The notes under the pieces: generated by a model
What the model saw: the letters and a program-made list of their open reading frames with translations, nothing else
Told to the model about the DNA's origin: nothing
The model's database searches: none
Position numbers and translations under genes: made by a program
Origin: Prorocentrum cordatum
Lineage: Eukaryota > Sar > Dinophyceae > Prorocentrales > Prorocentraceae
Assembly: GCA_963575745.1 (NCBI GenBank)
Contig: CAUYUJ010020726.1
Span: 204,969 to 268,968, forward strand
Reading direction: 5' to 3'
Length of the DNA stretch: 64,000 bases
Shown here: positions 1 to 10,399 of the stretch, one piece after another
How positions within the stretch are numbered: position 1 is the first letter of the stretch
Layout of the letters: every line of letters starts with the position of its first letter

Positions 1-760
1 TCGTGTCCCAGGTCCCTCGCCGCCAGAGAGACCGAGAAATCGAAATGTTCCTTGGAAACGATGCTGGCTAACTCGGCCTTAAGGCAAGGCGAAGACGCAA
101 GGAGATAACATTTCTCAAGAGATATCTGACAGCGACGCCTCCTGAGGCCAGTGAGCAGGGCTCTGAGCAGGGTAGGGAAGGTGGCAGCGATCGAAGGACC
201 AGGACTTGAAGGTAAACCGCCCCCTCGAGAGGAAGGTGCCTAACCTCCAAGGTGGATGTCTATGGCCAAGGCTAAACGTCGGAGCGGGTAGTTCAATTCG
301 ACAGCCGCGTCAATCAAGTCTTGAAGACAGACCTGGTCATAGTACTTCTTCCTTTCTAGAAGAACCCCCCTATCTGAAATCCGCCTAACAAATGACGCCG
401 CATCAAGAAAATATGACCACGTGTTGCCCTCCTCGCAAAGAGCGGGCATATCCATGTTGAACGCCATGCGCACTGCGAATCCCTCGACCCTGTCGGCAAA
501 CTGCAAAGGGCCGGGGTGCGGGCGGCAAGCCCCTCGAATAGGTAGACCAGCTTGAGTCATCATAACTCATGCCTGCCAAACTCGCATCAGTTCATGCACC
601 GCCGATGAGAAATCTGACCCGCCGGAGAAGAATCTGCTCCCCCACTCGTCGGCAGGCGAGGCCCGATCACCCCTATAACCTATAGGAATGCGGAAACTTG
701 GCCGATTCCACCACAGCAGGAACACGCGAAATCCCCGCACCAATCCCAACCGCACCCCAG
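1..760 (-). pseudogene. Reverse transcriptase fragment A (palm motifs A-B), decayed, cut by window edge
   Basis: Read on the - strand from about 758 downward. The first piece resembles the pre-palm region of LINE-type reverse transcriptases described in dinoflagellates (GLVRGFRVFLLWW, then FFSGGSDFSSAVHEL). After stops at about 560-567 comes an open stretch (563 to 240) with KKYYDQVCLQDLIDAA and NYPLRRLALAI, which fits RT motif A, the D of YYDQV being the candidate catalytic Asp. After another stop at about 238 the same direction reads PGPSIAATFPTLLRALL, which fits motif B. Several stops and at least one frame change show that it is not functional. The + strand frame over 688-1257 is a shadow. 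The assignment rests on motif spacing recognised by eye; a profile search (RVT_1) would settle it. Confidence 0.5.
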
Positions 761-849
761 CAAGGTTCGCCTATCATTTTGAGCCCTTGGTCCCTCCGCC
801 ACCTCAACGCCATCCACAGGCTGTAGTAAACATTCGCAACCAAAGAAAC

Positions 850-2013
850 GATGACCAGGAGTGCCTCATTGGAACCCGCACCTGGGGCAATGTGGGGATG
901 CAGCTAATTTGGCCAACAGAGTGTTTCATTTCTGGCGTCCACTGCACCCTCGCCCAACGCGCACGCAGTCGCCCGCACTTGGGCCTTCACACATGCCTCA
1001 GGGTCACCAACATACGACCGAAACGACCTCATCCAACACTGAGCTACGTCACCCATAGGACGATCATGTCTCTTGAAGATCCTCGCTCATCGCCTCCGGG
1101 GAATGCCAAGACGGAGCTGCTTCCTGGCGCCCTTAGGCGGCACCGTGAGCATGGAGATGCACTGCCCTGGTCAGTGATGAGAACCGTAGGCCAATACGTA
1201 GCCCAACCAATTCGCCACAAACTAGGCGTGACCGCACCAATGGGGGGCCTCGCGTGACGCCAGGACGGATCTTGTACTAACTGTGTAGTGGTAACCGCCC
1301 ATGCGTGATGAAGTCTCGACGGGTTAGTCCTTTCCTCCCAGATCCATTCAACTAGCGAATCGATATACGTTGTCGCACGTTGCCACGTAGACTGGATCAT
1401 GCTGATGACTTCTCTGCATTGCAACATAGAGCGTGAAAGAGGACGAGCCAGCCCGAGCTCCCACGAGCATACCTGCAGTGGTCCTCAGCTTGGTAAGCAC
1501 CTCCTCATTCAACCCTGAAACTTTCGCTCCGTGAGCAGCGGCTGGAAGTAGTCCCAGCCGTTCCCCTGAATAACATCCATCTGTCCCGTCGATCCTGCAG
1601 CGCCCTCATCCTCGAGTTGGTCTGGTTGCGAGTGACCTTCCTGCCGTGATGATCAAGTCCGAGGTTCTTGATCCATTTGTTCGCTTTCAGACCGCCAGCT
1701 CCAGGATGCCTCTTAGCTCCGTTCACCGCCGATGTTGATGACGCCACAAACCCCGACCTCTCAGGCTGCACGACAAGTCCCAGCTCAAACGAGCCTGCCA
1801 TGAACTCTGCCACCGAGAGCCAACGTGTAGTCAAGCCTTTCAAGGTAGCACGAGTCCACTGCAGAGAAACACCGTCAACCAGAGCTCTAGGTACCACTCC
1901 AGGCCGACGTATTCTGTTGAGTAAGTGCACCAGCAACACCGACATGATATCACACGCGTGCGGACATCCTACCAAGATGCCATGGAGTACGCAGATTCCG
2001 CAACTGACTGAAA
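850..2013 (-). pseudogene. Reverse transcriptase fragment B (motif B to C-terminal region), decayed
   Basis: Read downward from about 2013. GILVGCPHACDIMSVLLVHLL fits RT motif B, RALVDGVSLQW fits motif C, and KWIKNLGLDHHGRKVTR fits the thumb/connection that follows in dinoflagellate LINE-like proteins. The motif C pair is D-G, not D-D (about 1880), so the second catalytic Asp is lost. The open frame ends at 1505. Further down, in another frame, RPPIGAVTPSLWRIGWA (about 1160-1230) and a CPxCG-like spot near 890 resemble the post-RT region of the same element class, but with many stops. Because motif B occurs here and again in fragment A, these are two element copies lying head to tail, not one split copy. 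Confident that it is RT-derived and dead; family name unknown. Confidence 0.6.
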
Positions 2014-2059
2014 GCGGAGGAGGGGGAGGAGGACGAGGAGGAGTTGGAGGATAAGGAGG

Positions 2060-3530
2060 ACCAATCTTGTCCTCCGCCTTTTCCCCCTTCTCGGCGGCGG
2101 GCAAGGGGGGGAAGTGAGAAGAAGAAGGCCTTCTCAGAAGGCGGCGGGACTTCTTGGTTTTCTGTGTCTTCGGGGAAGGCTTAGAAAACATCTCAGACGG
2201 CTTGGGGACTCCCGAGCCTTCTGAGAAGGCCCGCCCCTTCTCACTTCCCTCCCGGGATCGCCGCCGACCTTCTGCTCCTCCTCGTCCGCGGACTCCTCTT
2301 CCTGGGCCCTCTCCCCCCTCTGCCGCCCCTCGTCGTGCGCCGACGCATGCTGCATGGCACCGTCGCTGGCGCCCTCCAGGCGCGGAGTGCCGAGCGCAAG
2401 TCTTGAGGGGGGCACCCCAGGTCTCTCTCCCCAGATCGTTGAAGCACCAGCCTCACCGGAGCCTGACCTCTCCTCACCGCGGACCCGCCTCCCTCCGCCT
2501 CCCGAAGCGCTCCCGCTCGCCGTGCCCACCCCCCGCCCCGCCTCCCGCCTCCGCGCCGGCGGCGCGGCCCCCACGCCGCCTGGCCGTCGTCGTCCCTTGT
2601 GGTCATCGGCGTCGTCGTCCCGGCGCGCGCGCTGCCGGGGTGGGCGCCTCGTTCCTCTCGGGGTTGACGTCGCAGCCGTCGTTGTCGGCGACGTCCTGGT
2701 GGTCGGCGTCTCCCTGGCCTTCTCGCATGGCGAGCAAAAGCAGCGGCGGAACGTTTTTGGGCAGTGTTCGGTCCCTGGGAGCCCTTGCGGTGCCCTGGGG
2801 CCGTGATGAGACGACTCGGGGAGGGGGTCGAGACCTCGGGGGGTCCACGTTGCAAAACTCATTGCGTCCGAGGTCGACGTCTGCGTCGTTGTCAACTTCG
2901 TCGTCGTCGACGACGTCGTCGCCGTCGGCATCGTCGTCCTTCGTGGTGGTCGTGGCGGTGGTCGAGGAGGAGGTGGAGGAGGAGGAGAAGAGCATGTGAA
3001 GGTAGCGGAAGGAAGAAGGGGAGGAGGATCACGAGAATGCGGTGGGGGGCTCGGAGGAGGAGCTGGGGGCTGAGTGGCGATGTGAGGCGATGGACAGCAC
3101 CATAAAGCTGCTTCATGTTCTGCGACCATGGCAGGGGCCCAGGGAGCTCGACCGCCGGAGGGGTGACAGTTCAGGTTGCTCCCCGGGCCGTCTGGGGGTG
3201 CAGGGGGGGCCTGAAGGCTGACGACTCGGGGTGGTCGGGGGTAACGCTCCCAGACGGCCGACGGCTGAGGGGATCCGACGCGCCGATGGGGGGCTGGTGT
3301 GCACCGCATCGTAGTGTGCAAGCCGCGCGTATGTCATTGGGAGTGCGTGCGCCACAGGGGGCGGGCCCCGTTGGGATTCCATGCCGTGCCATGCCTCCTC
3401 CTGCTCCCTGTTCGCCAGGGGAGGGAAGAGGGAGGGAAAGAAAGAGGAGGCGGAGGAGGATGGAGGAGGCGGGAGGAGGCTGGGGGAGGACCCGTAGGTG
3501 GACCGGTATGAAAAGGCAATGGACAGGAGG
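2060..3530. other. GC- and purine/pyrimidine-rich stretch without a supported gene
   Basis: Many overlapping open frames on both strands are low-complexity (Arg/Pro/Ser/Asp from CGTCGT, GAGGAG and CCTCCT runs) and none shows a consistent coding bias. The part around 2130-2260 resembles 56.8-56.9 kb (shared ..CTGAG.AGGCCCG.CCCTT.. wording), suggesting another dispersed repeat. Confidence 0.5.
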
Positions 3531-3534
3531 ATGA

Positions 3535-4111
3535 AGATGGGGAGGATGAGGACGGATGGATGGGAGATTACGGGAGGGAGGGAGGGAGGGAGGGAAGGAG
3601 GAGAGAAGAGGAGAAGGATGATGAGGAAATGAAGAGGATGGAGAATGCAGAGGAGGGAGGAGGCGGAGGAGGGAGGATGGGGAGAAGGAACAGTATGAGG
3701 AAGAAGTGGAGTTGCTGCTGCTGCTGGTGATGATGATGACGGTGATGATGCTACTGATGCTGATGCTGATGATGATGCCGGTGAGGATGCGGATGGGGAT
3801 GAGGATGAGGATGAGGATGAGGATGATGCTGATGCTGATGCTGATGATGATGCTGATGATGATTCGGATACCGTTAATGATGATTGGTATGATGTTCATG
3901 CTGATGCCGATGCTGCTGCAGATGATGCTGATGAGGACGGCGACGACGGTTATCATGATCATGATCATGATGATGATGCTGATGATGCTGATGATGATGA
4001 TACTGATGATGACGACGATGATGCTGATGATGATGGTGATGGTGATGGTGCTGATGATGCTACTGCTGATGCTGATGCTGATGTTGCTACTGCTGCTGCT
4101 GATGATGATGC

Positions 4112-4165
<54 letters not shown>

Positions 4166-4520
4166 CGATGATGAGAAGGAGGAGGAGGAGGAGGAGGAAG
4201 ATTAGGAGGAGGACGACGCGGAGGAGGTGGTGGAGAAGGAGGAGGAGGTGGAGGAGGAGCAAGAGGAGGACGAGGATGAGGAGGAGGAGGAGGAGGGAGG
4301 AGGAGGAGGTGGAGGAGGGTGCAGGAGAGAAGGAGGAAGAGAAAGAGGAAGGATAATTAGGGGAGGAGGAGGAGAGGAGGAGGAGGAGGAGGAGGGGAGG
4401 AGGAGAGGAGGAGGCAGGGGCAAATGCAGGGAGGGAGGGAGGCAGGGATGGAGGGATAATGAGGGAGGAGGGAAGAGGATGCAGGAGGGGGGAGGGAGGA
4501 GGGATAAAGCAGGAGGGCGA
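3535..4520. repeat. Compound GA-rich and GAT/GCT trinucleotide microsatellite
   Basis: 3535-3700 is GGA/GGAG-rich. 3718-4175 is GAT, GCT and GAG triplets, ending in an uninterrupted GAT run at about 4110-4160. 4176-4520 is GAG/GGA-rich. One + frame reads as an Asp/Ala/Glu-rich acidic stretch to a TAG at about 4204, but it has no supported start and no non-repetitive flank, so I treat it as microsatellite. Confidence 0.9.
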
Positions 4521-4800
4521 GGAGGGCGGATCCTCGCAGCCACCGCGGACCGGCGCTGGGTCGCTTGGCCCGGCCACGCGCGCGCGCGCAGCCCCGCGCC
4601 GGGCCCGACGGGCGCCTGCGCACCGCGTTTGCGCGCGGATGATGCGCGGGTGCTGCCCTGCTGGTCGGCGTTGTCCTGCGCGCGGGCGCCTCGCCGCTGC
4701 CCTGCTGGTCGGCGTTGCGCCCGTCGCGCTGTCCTCCAGCTGCGGCGGGGAGGGGCAACGTCACGGTCATCGAATCAGAAACGTTTGCATATACAGCACG

Positions 4801-4942
4801 GAACTCCGCGCGGGTTTCTTGGATCCGCGCTGGGACCCCGTGGCCGCGCTTCCGGCGCCACCGCTGGCGCGCTCCGCGCGCCAGGGAGCGGGGCGCCAGG
4901 GAGCGGGTCCAGCGCGGATCCAAGAAATCCTCGCGGACTTCG
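4801..4942. mobile_element. Foldback (MITE-like) element, family F, copy 1
   Basis: The arms 4801-4833 and 4909-4942 are inverted repeats, exact over the core TTCTTGGATCCGCGCTGG and its complement and similar outside it. The interior contains CGCGCGCCAGGGAG. The same plan recurs at 51479-51597 and 55903-56027. Each copy is followed closely by a version of GATGTTTATGC. No coding capacity, so non-autonomous if mobile. Confidence 0.75.
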
Positions 4943-5239
4943 AATAGTTGATGTTTATGCAGCTTTTTCCTGGGAAGGGCTCACGCCCATGATTCTCTTA
5001 GAGCTGTGTTCCATGGTTCCCGTGTCCCATGCTGAGGTGGTGTCTCGAGCACCGCGATTGTTTTGCAGAAGAAATGTTGGCCTTTTGCGTGCTCGCTCGA
5101 TGATGACGCGATATTCGAGGATGGCCCTGCATGCCGAATATTTCAGGATGCCTCGAGCGACACGCTTGTCTTGCGGCTTTTGAGAGGCCCGGGCGCCCCG
5201 GGAAGCCCAGGCGGTTCTGGGAGTGCAGTCGGACAGTTA

Positions 5240-6770
5240 TTTACAGGGGGTCCTGGCCCTGGGACCGCGGATCTGGAGGCGCGGACACAGTGTAAGGTAT
5301 GACGGATCCTGGCCCGAAGCAGCGTAGTTTTCGAGGGATCGTGGCCCTGAGAGCGCGAACCCAGCTTGATTTACGAGGGATCGTGGCCCTCGGAGCGCGA
5401 ACCCAGCTTAATTTATAAGGGATCGCGGCCCTGGATGCGGAAATTCTGGGCAATGTGTGAGGGATCACGGCTTTGAGAGCGGGAGTTCAATGTAGTTTAC
5501 AAGGGACCGTGGCTTTCAGAGTGCGAATCCAGAGTGCTGCGCGAGGGATCGCGACCTTGGGCGCGCGCGCGCGGACGCGGCGTAATTTATGAGGTTTCAC
5601 TGCTTCGGGTCCAGCGCTTGATTTTCAGGAAATGGCGGGGTGACCTGAAAGCGCCCTCCGACCACATATCCAATATAGAAAAGTATTGGTCTCTGCTCTG
5701 GAGGGGGTGCCCTTTTGGGCAACCTCCGCGCGGTGCTTCGTGACCCTGGGAGCGCGGACGGAGCGTAGTTTGCCAGTGATCGTGGCCGTGGGAGCGCGGA
5801 AGCAGCGCAATTCACGAGGGATCGTGGCCTTGGGAGCGCGATCCAGCAACTTCTACGATCGATAGTGGCCCTGTGAGCGCGAAGCCAATGCATTTTACAA
5901 TGGATCGCGACCCTGGGAGCGCGAACTCATTATACATTACAGAGTGTCGTTGCCCTGAGGCCGCGGACACAGAGTAATTTACGATAGATCGTTGCCCTCG
6001 GAGCGCGAACCCATCGCAATTTACAAGGTACCATGACCCTGGGAGCATGACTATAATTTGATGTACGCAGGGCCGAGGCCCTGCGAGCGCGAACCCATCG
6101 TACTTTGCTGCGGAGCGTGGCCCTCGGAGCGCGAACCCAGCACCCCGTACTTGGGATCGCGGTCCTGGGAGCGCAGAGGGGGCGCAATGCACGAGGGATC
6201 GCGGCCCTGGTGGCGCGGGCGCAGCGTAGCTTCAGCGGGGCCGTGGCCCTGGGCGCGCGGAGCGCGAACCACGCGTACTGCACGGGGATTCGTGGCCCCG
6301 GGAGCGCGGAAGCAGCGCAAATTCACGAGGGATCGCGGCGATTTGGTGGCGCGGACGCAGCGTCGCTTTCCGCGGGGCCGTGGCCTCGGGAGCGTGGACC
6401 CCGCGTACTTTACCAGGGAGCTCGGAGGGCACCAACTATACACCAACACCGATCCTGGCCCAGGATCACCCTGGGCCCAGGATCGGTGTATATGCCTTCT
6501 TGCGCAGGGCAGGAGAGCGTATACACCGATCCTGGGCCCAGGGTGATTCTGGCCAGGATCGGTGTTGGTGTATAGTTGGTGCCTTCCTAGGGAGCGTGGC
6601 CTTGGGAGCGCGATCCCAGCGTAAGTTGCGAAGGATCGTTGCGTTGGGAGGGCGAACGACGTGTAATGTACGGGGGGATCCTGACCCTGGCAGCGCGGAG
6701 GCAGCGCAACTCACAAGGGATCGCGGCCCTGGGAGCGCGGGCGCAGGGTGATTCACTGGTGATCTCGGCC
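5240..6770. repeat. Degenerate ~42-bp tandem array
   Basis: Units of the form GGATCGTGGCCCTGGGAGCG followed by CGAACCCAGCGTAATTTACGAG recur about every 42 bases (for example near 5337, 5379, 5421, 5462, 5818). Copies are well diverged, so the array is old. It is interrupted at 6424-6587 by a hairpin element and resumes with the unit at about 6590. Confidence 0.85.
6424..6587. mobile_element. 164-bp near-perfect hairpin element inserted in the 42-bp array
   Basis: The left arm starts at 6428 with GGCACCAACTATACACCAAC and the right arm ends at 6582 with its exact complement. The first 33 bases match perfectly and the arms continue, with few mismatches, to about 6495 and 6520 around a short loop (TTCTTGCGCAGGGCAGG). 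The flanking array repeats are unrelated to it. This is typical of a foldback or MITE insertion; I saw no second copy here. Confidence 0.8.
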
Positions 6771-6789
6771 CTGGGTGTTTGCTTCTTGC

Positions 6790-7265
6790 CCCTCGCTGGA
6801 ACCATGTTTTTTGATGTGCCCAGGCCACCCGGGAAGGGGCATCTAACGTGGTGGTCCCGATCTGCAACCGTGTGTTTTCACTTGCCCAGGCCACCCAGAG
6901 GGGAATCGAACATGGTGGCACAGAGCTGGAACCACATGGTTTCACGCGTCGAGGCCGCCAAGAGGGGTATCTAACATAGTGGTCCCGAGTTGGAACCGCG
7001 TGTTTTTACGTGTGCTGGCCACCCAGGGGGGTATCTAACACGTGGTCCTTTGGGCGCCCTCCAGCGTGGGGGCCCGCAAGAGCCAGACAAAATCAATACA
7101 TCGACAACAACTGTATAATGACTTGGCGCAGTTTCTTCGGCTGGTGGGTTTCCATATTCCCCACTGGGGTATCGAACGTGGTGGTCCCGAGCTGGAACCA
7201 TGTGTTTTCATGTGTCCAGGCCAACCAGGTGGATTTTTAACATAGTGGTCCCGAGCTGGAACTGC
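6790..7265. repeat. ~65-bp tandem array
   Basis: The unit contains GTGGTCCCGAGCTGGAACC, GTGTTTTCACGTGTCCAGGC and CACCC..GGGGTATCTAAC. Copies begin near 6796, 6864, 6927, 6989, 7192 and 7255. About 130 bases of unrelated sequence (7040-7165) interrupt it. Confidence 0.8.
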
Positions 7266-7735
7266 GGTCGCGGTCGTCGCCGTTCACAGTCGTTGTCGTC
7301 GTCGGCGTTTCGGCCCGCCCCCCCTCGATGCATTTCGCAGCGGCTTGGATTTACCCTTATCATGCCGCCTTGCTGCCGAACATAATCCGTTCATGATGTC
7401 TCGACTGCAATCAGCTCTGGGCGAGCAATGCGCCCAGGCAGCTCGAGCTTGAGGCCCAGCTCAGTTCTGCCAGGATTCGGATGCCAGGGAAGGCCTGATC
7501 CACGACGCAAGATAGCACAGAATTGTTCATATTCGCCTCCTTTCGGTTCCTCCCACTTCCGAACTGAATCGGATCTTGAGCTCGAGCTGGTCGAGCGCCC
7601 CGCGTGTTTCGATTGCGGACGGATTTGAGTTATGCGTTCAGGCAGCTCGAGCTTAAGATCCAGATCAGTTCGGTCAGGATTCTGGCGCCATGGACGACCT
7701 GAATGACAATGCACAGTGCAATAGAGCACAGCACT
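7266..7735. other. No gene seen; internal duplication
   Basis: CAGGCAGCTCGAGCTT and its following ~30 bases occur at about 7436 and again at about 7640, roughly 204 bases apart, with moderate divergence. No coding frame is convincing. Confidence 0.5.
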
Positions 7736-7894
7736 TCAAGTCGGAATGGCGCGCCTCATTTCATTACAGCAGAGCACAGCACAGCACAGCCCCTGGCATT
7801 GTACATCACCGCCGCTACCTGGAGCATTGAAATTGCCCGTCGCCCAAATCTGGTGTCTTCCACCGTTCTCATACTTCCCATTCCTATATCCCTT

Positions 7895-8165
7895 CCCTGG
7901 CGCGTCGCCTGGCACGTTCCCTGGCACGTCCTGTGGCGGGTCCCGTGGCGCTCCTCCCTGGCACGTCGCGCGGCGCATCCCTTGGCACGTCCCCCTGGCA
8001 CATCCACTGGCACGTTCCGTGGCGCGTCCCCCCTGGCACGTCCCGCGGTGCGTCCCCTGGCACGTGCCCTGCCACGTCCCTTGGGATGTTCCGGGGCGCG
8101 CCCCCCTGGCATGTCCCGCGGCGCGTCCCCTGGCACGTCCCTTGGCGCGTCCCTGGCACGTCGCT
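7895..8165. repeat. Short-period minisatellite (CCTGGCACGTCC type)
   Basis: CCTGGCACGTCCC and CGGCGCGTCC alternate through the interval with a period near 10-13 bases and higher-order multiples. The open frames over it are Arg/Pro/His-rich repeats and are not credible proteins. Confidence 0.85.
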
Positions 8166-8319
8166 GTGTGTGGCGCGGCACAGCACAGCGCAGCACAACA
8201 CCGCTCATGGCACGGCATTGCCACCACAATCGATATCTTCAGCATCGTCACTGCCCATCGCCCAATTCGGCTGCACTGGAACGTTTCCATGCCTCGCAGT
8301 TCTAACTCCCTTTCCCGGT

Positions 8320-8482
8320 CCACCAAACCACCCCAACCCAACCCGAAGGCTCAGATTTACCCTCGATTTCTAGTGGGGGGGGGGTCCGGGAACGTCGGAA
8401 AAACACATATGGAGCCCATATCCCCCCCAACCCGAAATTCGGGTCTTCGGGTTGGGTTGGGGTGGTCTGGTAGGTAGTCAAT
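8320..8482. mobile_element. 163-bp inverted-repeat element bounded by 13-bp direct repeats
   Basis: Direct repeats TCCCTTTCCCGGT lie at 8307-8319 and 8483-8495. Just inside, 8327-8348 (begins ACCACCCCAACCCAACCC) is an exact inverted repeat of 8445-8466, and the match extends outward with small differences. The interior (8349-8444) is non-coding. The direct repeats look like a target-site duplication, which would make this a young insertion. Confidence 0.7.
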
Positions 8483-8589
8483 TCCCTTTCCCGGTTCGTG
8501 GGTCGAGCGCGTTTCTCTGGGTCGGGATCTTGGGTTCCGCGCGTCGCGGCGCCGGTTCTGGCCCACCACGCTTCCGCGCGGCACGCTGT

Positions 8590-8692
8590 CCACCTCCTCC
8601 TCCTTGTCCTCCCCCTCCTCCTCCTCCTCCTCCTCCTCCTCCTCCTCCTCGTCCTCCTCCTCCTCCTCCTCCTCCTCCTCCTCCTCCTCCCA
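8590..8692. repeat. (CTC)n microsatellite
   Basis: Nearly pure CTC/TCC triplets from about 8597 to 8690 with a single GTC interruption. Confidence 0.95.
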
Positions 8693-9449
8693 GGCGTCAG
8701 CGGTCCGAGCCTCTCGAGGCCACCGGGCCCGTGGAGCGGAGCGGCACGCCATCCGCTTGCAGGGAACAGCGTGTAGCCGGAGCCACCGCCGCTGCGACAC
8801 GCTAAGTGAGAGTTCCCGGCCGTAGGGGGGGGGGATCGGCCAAAGGGGGGAACGCGTCGATCTCCAATCGCCCAGTGATCGCCGATGGGGGCCCGATAGC
8901 CCACCTTGCCCAGGAGCGTGTGGATTCGCCATCGGGGGCGCACCGCCGATCTATCGGCGATGTGTCGCCGATTCCAGATCGATGTTGCTCCCCCTGAGCC
9001 GGAGCCCCCCCCCCTATCGTTGCCCCTTTGGGCGTCGTGCAATGGGCGGGCGATGGATGGGGGGGCAGCGAGGGCTTGAGAAAGGGGCCCCCTAGGGCCC
9101 AAGGGGGAGCCCTTTTGTAGGGCCCGAGGAGTGCACCTGTCTCCCCCCCCCCCCATCCCGCCCCCATTGAAGCGACGCCCAAGGCCCCTCCCCCAGGCGG
9201 CAAGGGCCACGACGGGACGGAGTGGGCGAGGATCGTGAACGGCCAGGCTCGCGGGGGGGTCCCCAGGGTCTCCAGAGGCCTCTGGGGGGGGGGGGGGAGC
9301 GGCGGGAGCCCTCTCGGGCCCCCGGGGGCCTCTCGCGCCTCGCGGGCTTTCCAGGGCTTCTGGAGGCCTCTCCTTGCTCCCGGGGGGGGGCGTCAGCTGT
9401 CCGCCTGCACCGATCTTGGCTGGGCCATCAGCGAACAGTTGAAGGTTCA

Positions 9450-9580
9450 GGAGGGAGAAAGCACGCAGACACAATTAATCGTCGATTCCCCAGAAAAGAT
9501 GGAACATATGGGAAGTGGGGGGGAAGACAGAAACCCAGAACATAGATTGAAATATGTTTGCGTGTCCCAGGGCCCCTTCA
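9450..9580. repeat. Dispersed repeat family A, copy 1
   Basis: Shares with 50650-50810, 53960-54114 and 56194-56355 the order CAGACACAATTAATCGTC, a CCAGGAAAATATAGG-like block (here CCAGAAAAGATGG), AAGTGGGGGGGAAGACA, AACCCAGAACATA, and finally GTGTCC.GGGGCCCCTTC. All copies have the same orientation. No coding content; origin unknown. Confidence 0.75.
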
Positions 9581-9599
9581 AAGGTCTCCGCACCCACGA

Positions 9600-10150
9600 G
9601 CTCTCGGCCTGCCTCGCCTTGTCGCCCCGCTCCTGCCCCGGCGGGCGGCTTTCCTCTCTTCTGGGCGTCGCGCGTCCTGCGGCCTCGCGCCCTTTGTGTT
9701 GTCTTCTCGCCTCGTCTTGCCTTCCCAGCGGCCCAGGAGAGTGGCTTCTGTGGAAGGCAGCACGCGGTGTCGAAAGATCTGGCACCATCCATCCGCTCTT
9801 CTGTCGCGCGCTGTGGCACAGCATGGCTGCGGTGATATGCGGTGCTCGAGGTTGGAAGCTTCGTGCTGGTGGTTCGTGCCGCGGAACAAATCCTGGCCTG
9901 GCTATGGGGCCTGGGCAGTAGTGGTGTAGGCTTGCATTCTTGGATCCCCTTCTGAGGCTCGATTCCTTGAATTCCATTTAAATGTCCAGGAAATGTCTGG
10001 GAGCGCTTTTTGAGCAGCCCTTGTTGAAAGCCTTAAAATGGATTTGTAAACCCTTTATCAAATGTCAGCATGATGGCCTGTCGGGAACCCCGATCGATGC
10101 CGAAGCGTAGCATTGTTTTGCCGCGGGTCGGCCCAGAGCGCTCAAACGTA
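9600..10150. other. No gene seen
   Basis: The frames on both strands are of similar length and lack coding bias. Nothing recognisable beyond general GC richness. Confidence 0.5.
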
Positions 10151-10385
10151 TCGTAAAGCTTCGAGGCGTAGGGCTTAGGGCATCGGGCTTAGAGCAGAGA
10201 GCATACGGCATCGGGCTTCGGGCTTCGGGCTTAAGGCTGAGGGCTTCGGCCTTATGGCTTAGGTCTAGGGTTAGGGCTGAGGGCTTAGGGCTGAGGGCTT
10301 ATGGGTTTGGGCTTAAGGCTTAAGGGCTTAGGGCGTAGGGCTTGAGGCATCGGGCATGGGGCTTTAAGCTTAGGGCTCATGGCTT
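10150..10385. repeat. Degenerate GGGCTTA-type short tandem array
   Basis: GGGCTTAGGGCATCGGGCTT-type wording repeats throughout with period 6-8, including TTAGGGC and TAGGGTTAGGG. It resembles a decayed interstitial telomere-like tract (TTTAGGG is the telomere repeat known for dinoflagellates), but the unit is GGGCTTA-like, so the link is only suggestive. Similar text is at 24625-24960. Confidence 0.7.
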
Positions 10386-10399
10386 GGGTGGCCCGCGTT

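Noticed and set aside
688-1257. 189-codon + strand frame
   Set aside because: Lies opposite the RT fragments; it is a shadow without bias.
3726-4206. Asp/Ala-rich acidic frame ending in TAG
   Set aside because: No supported start codon or non-repetitive flank; triplet repeats stay open by nature.
3171-4577. 468-codon - strand frame
   Set aside because: It is a translation of GAT/GAG microsatellites (Ser, Ile and Leu runs).
8302-9474. 390-codon - strand frame
   Set aside because: Covers a microsatellite and an inverted-repeat element; no bias or motif.
10150-10385. True telomere
   Set aside because: The unit is degenerate and GGGCTTA-like, and sequence continues on both sides.
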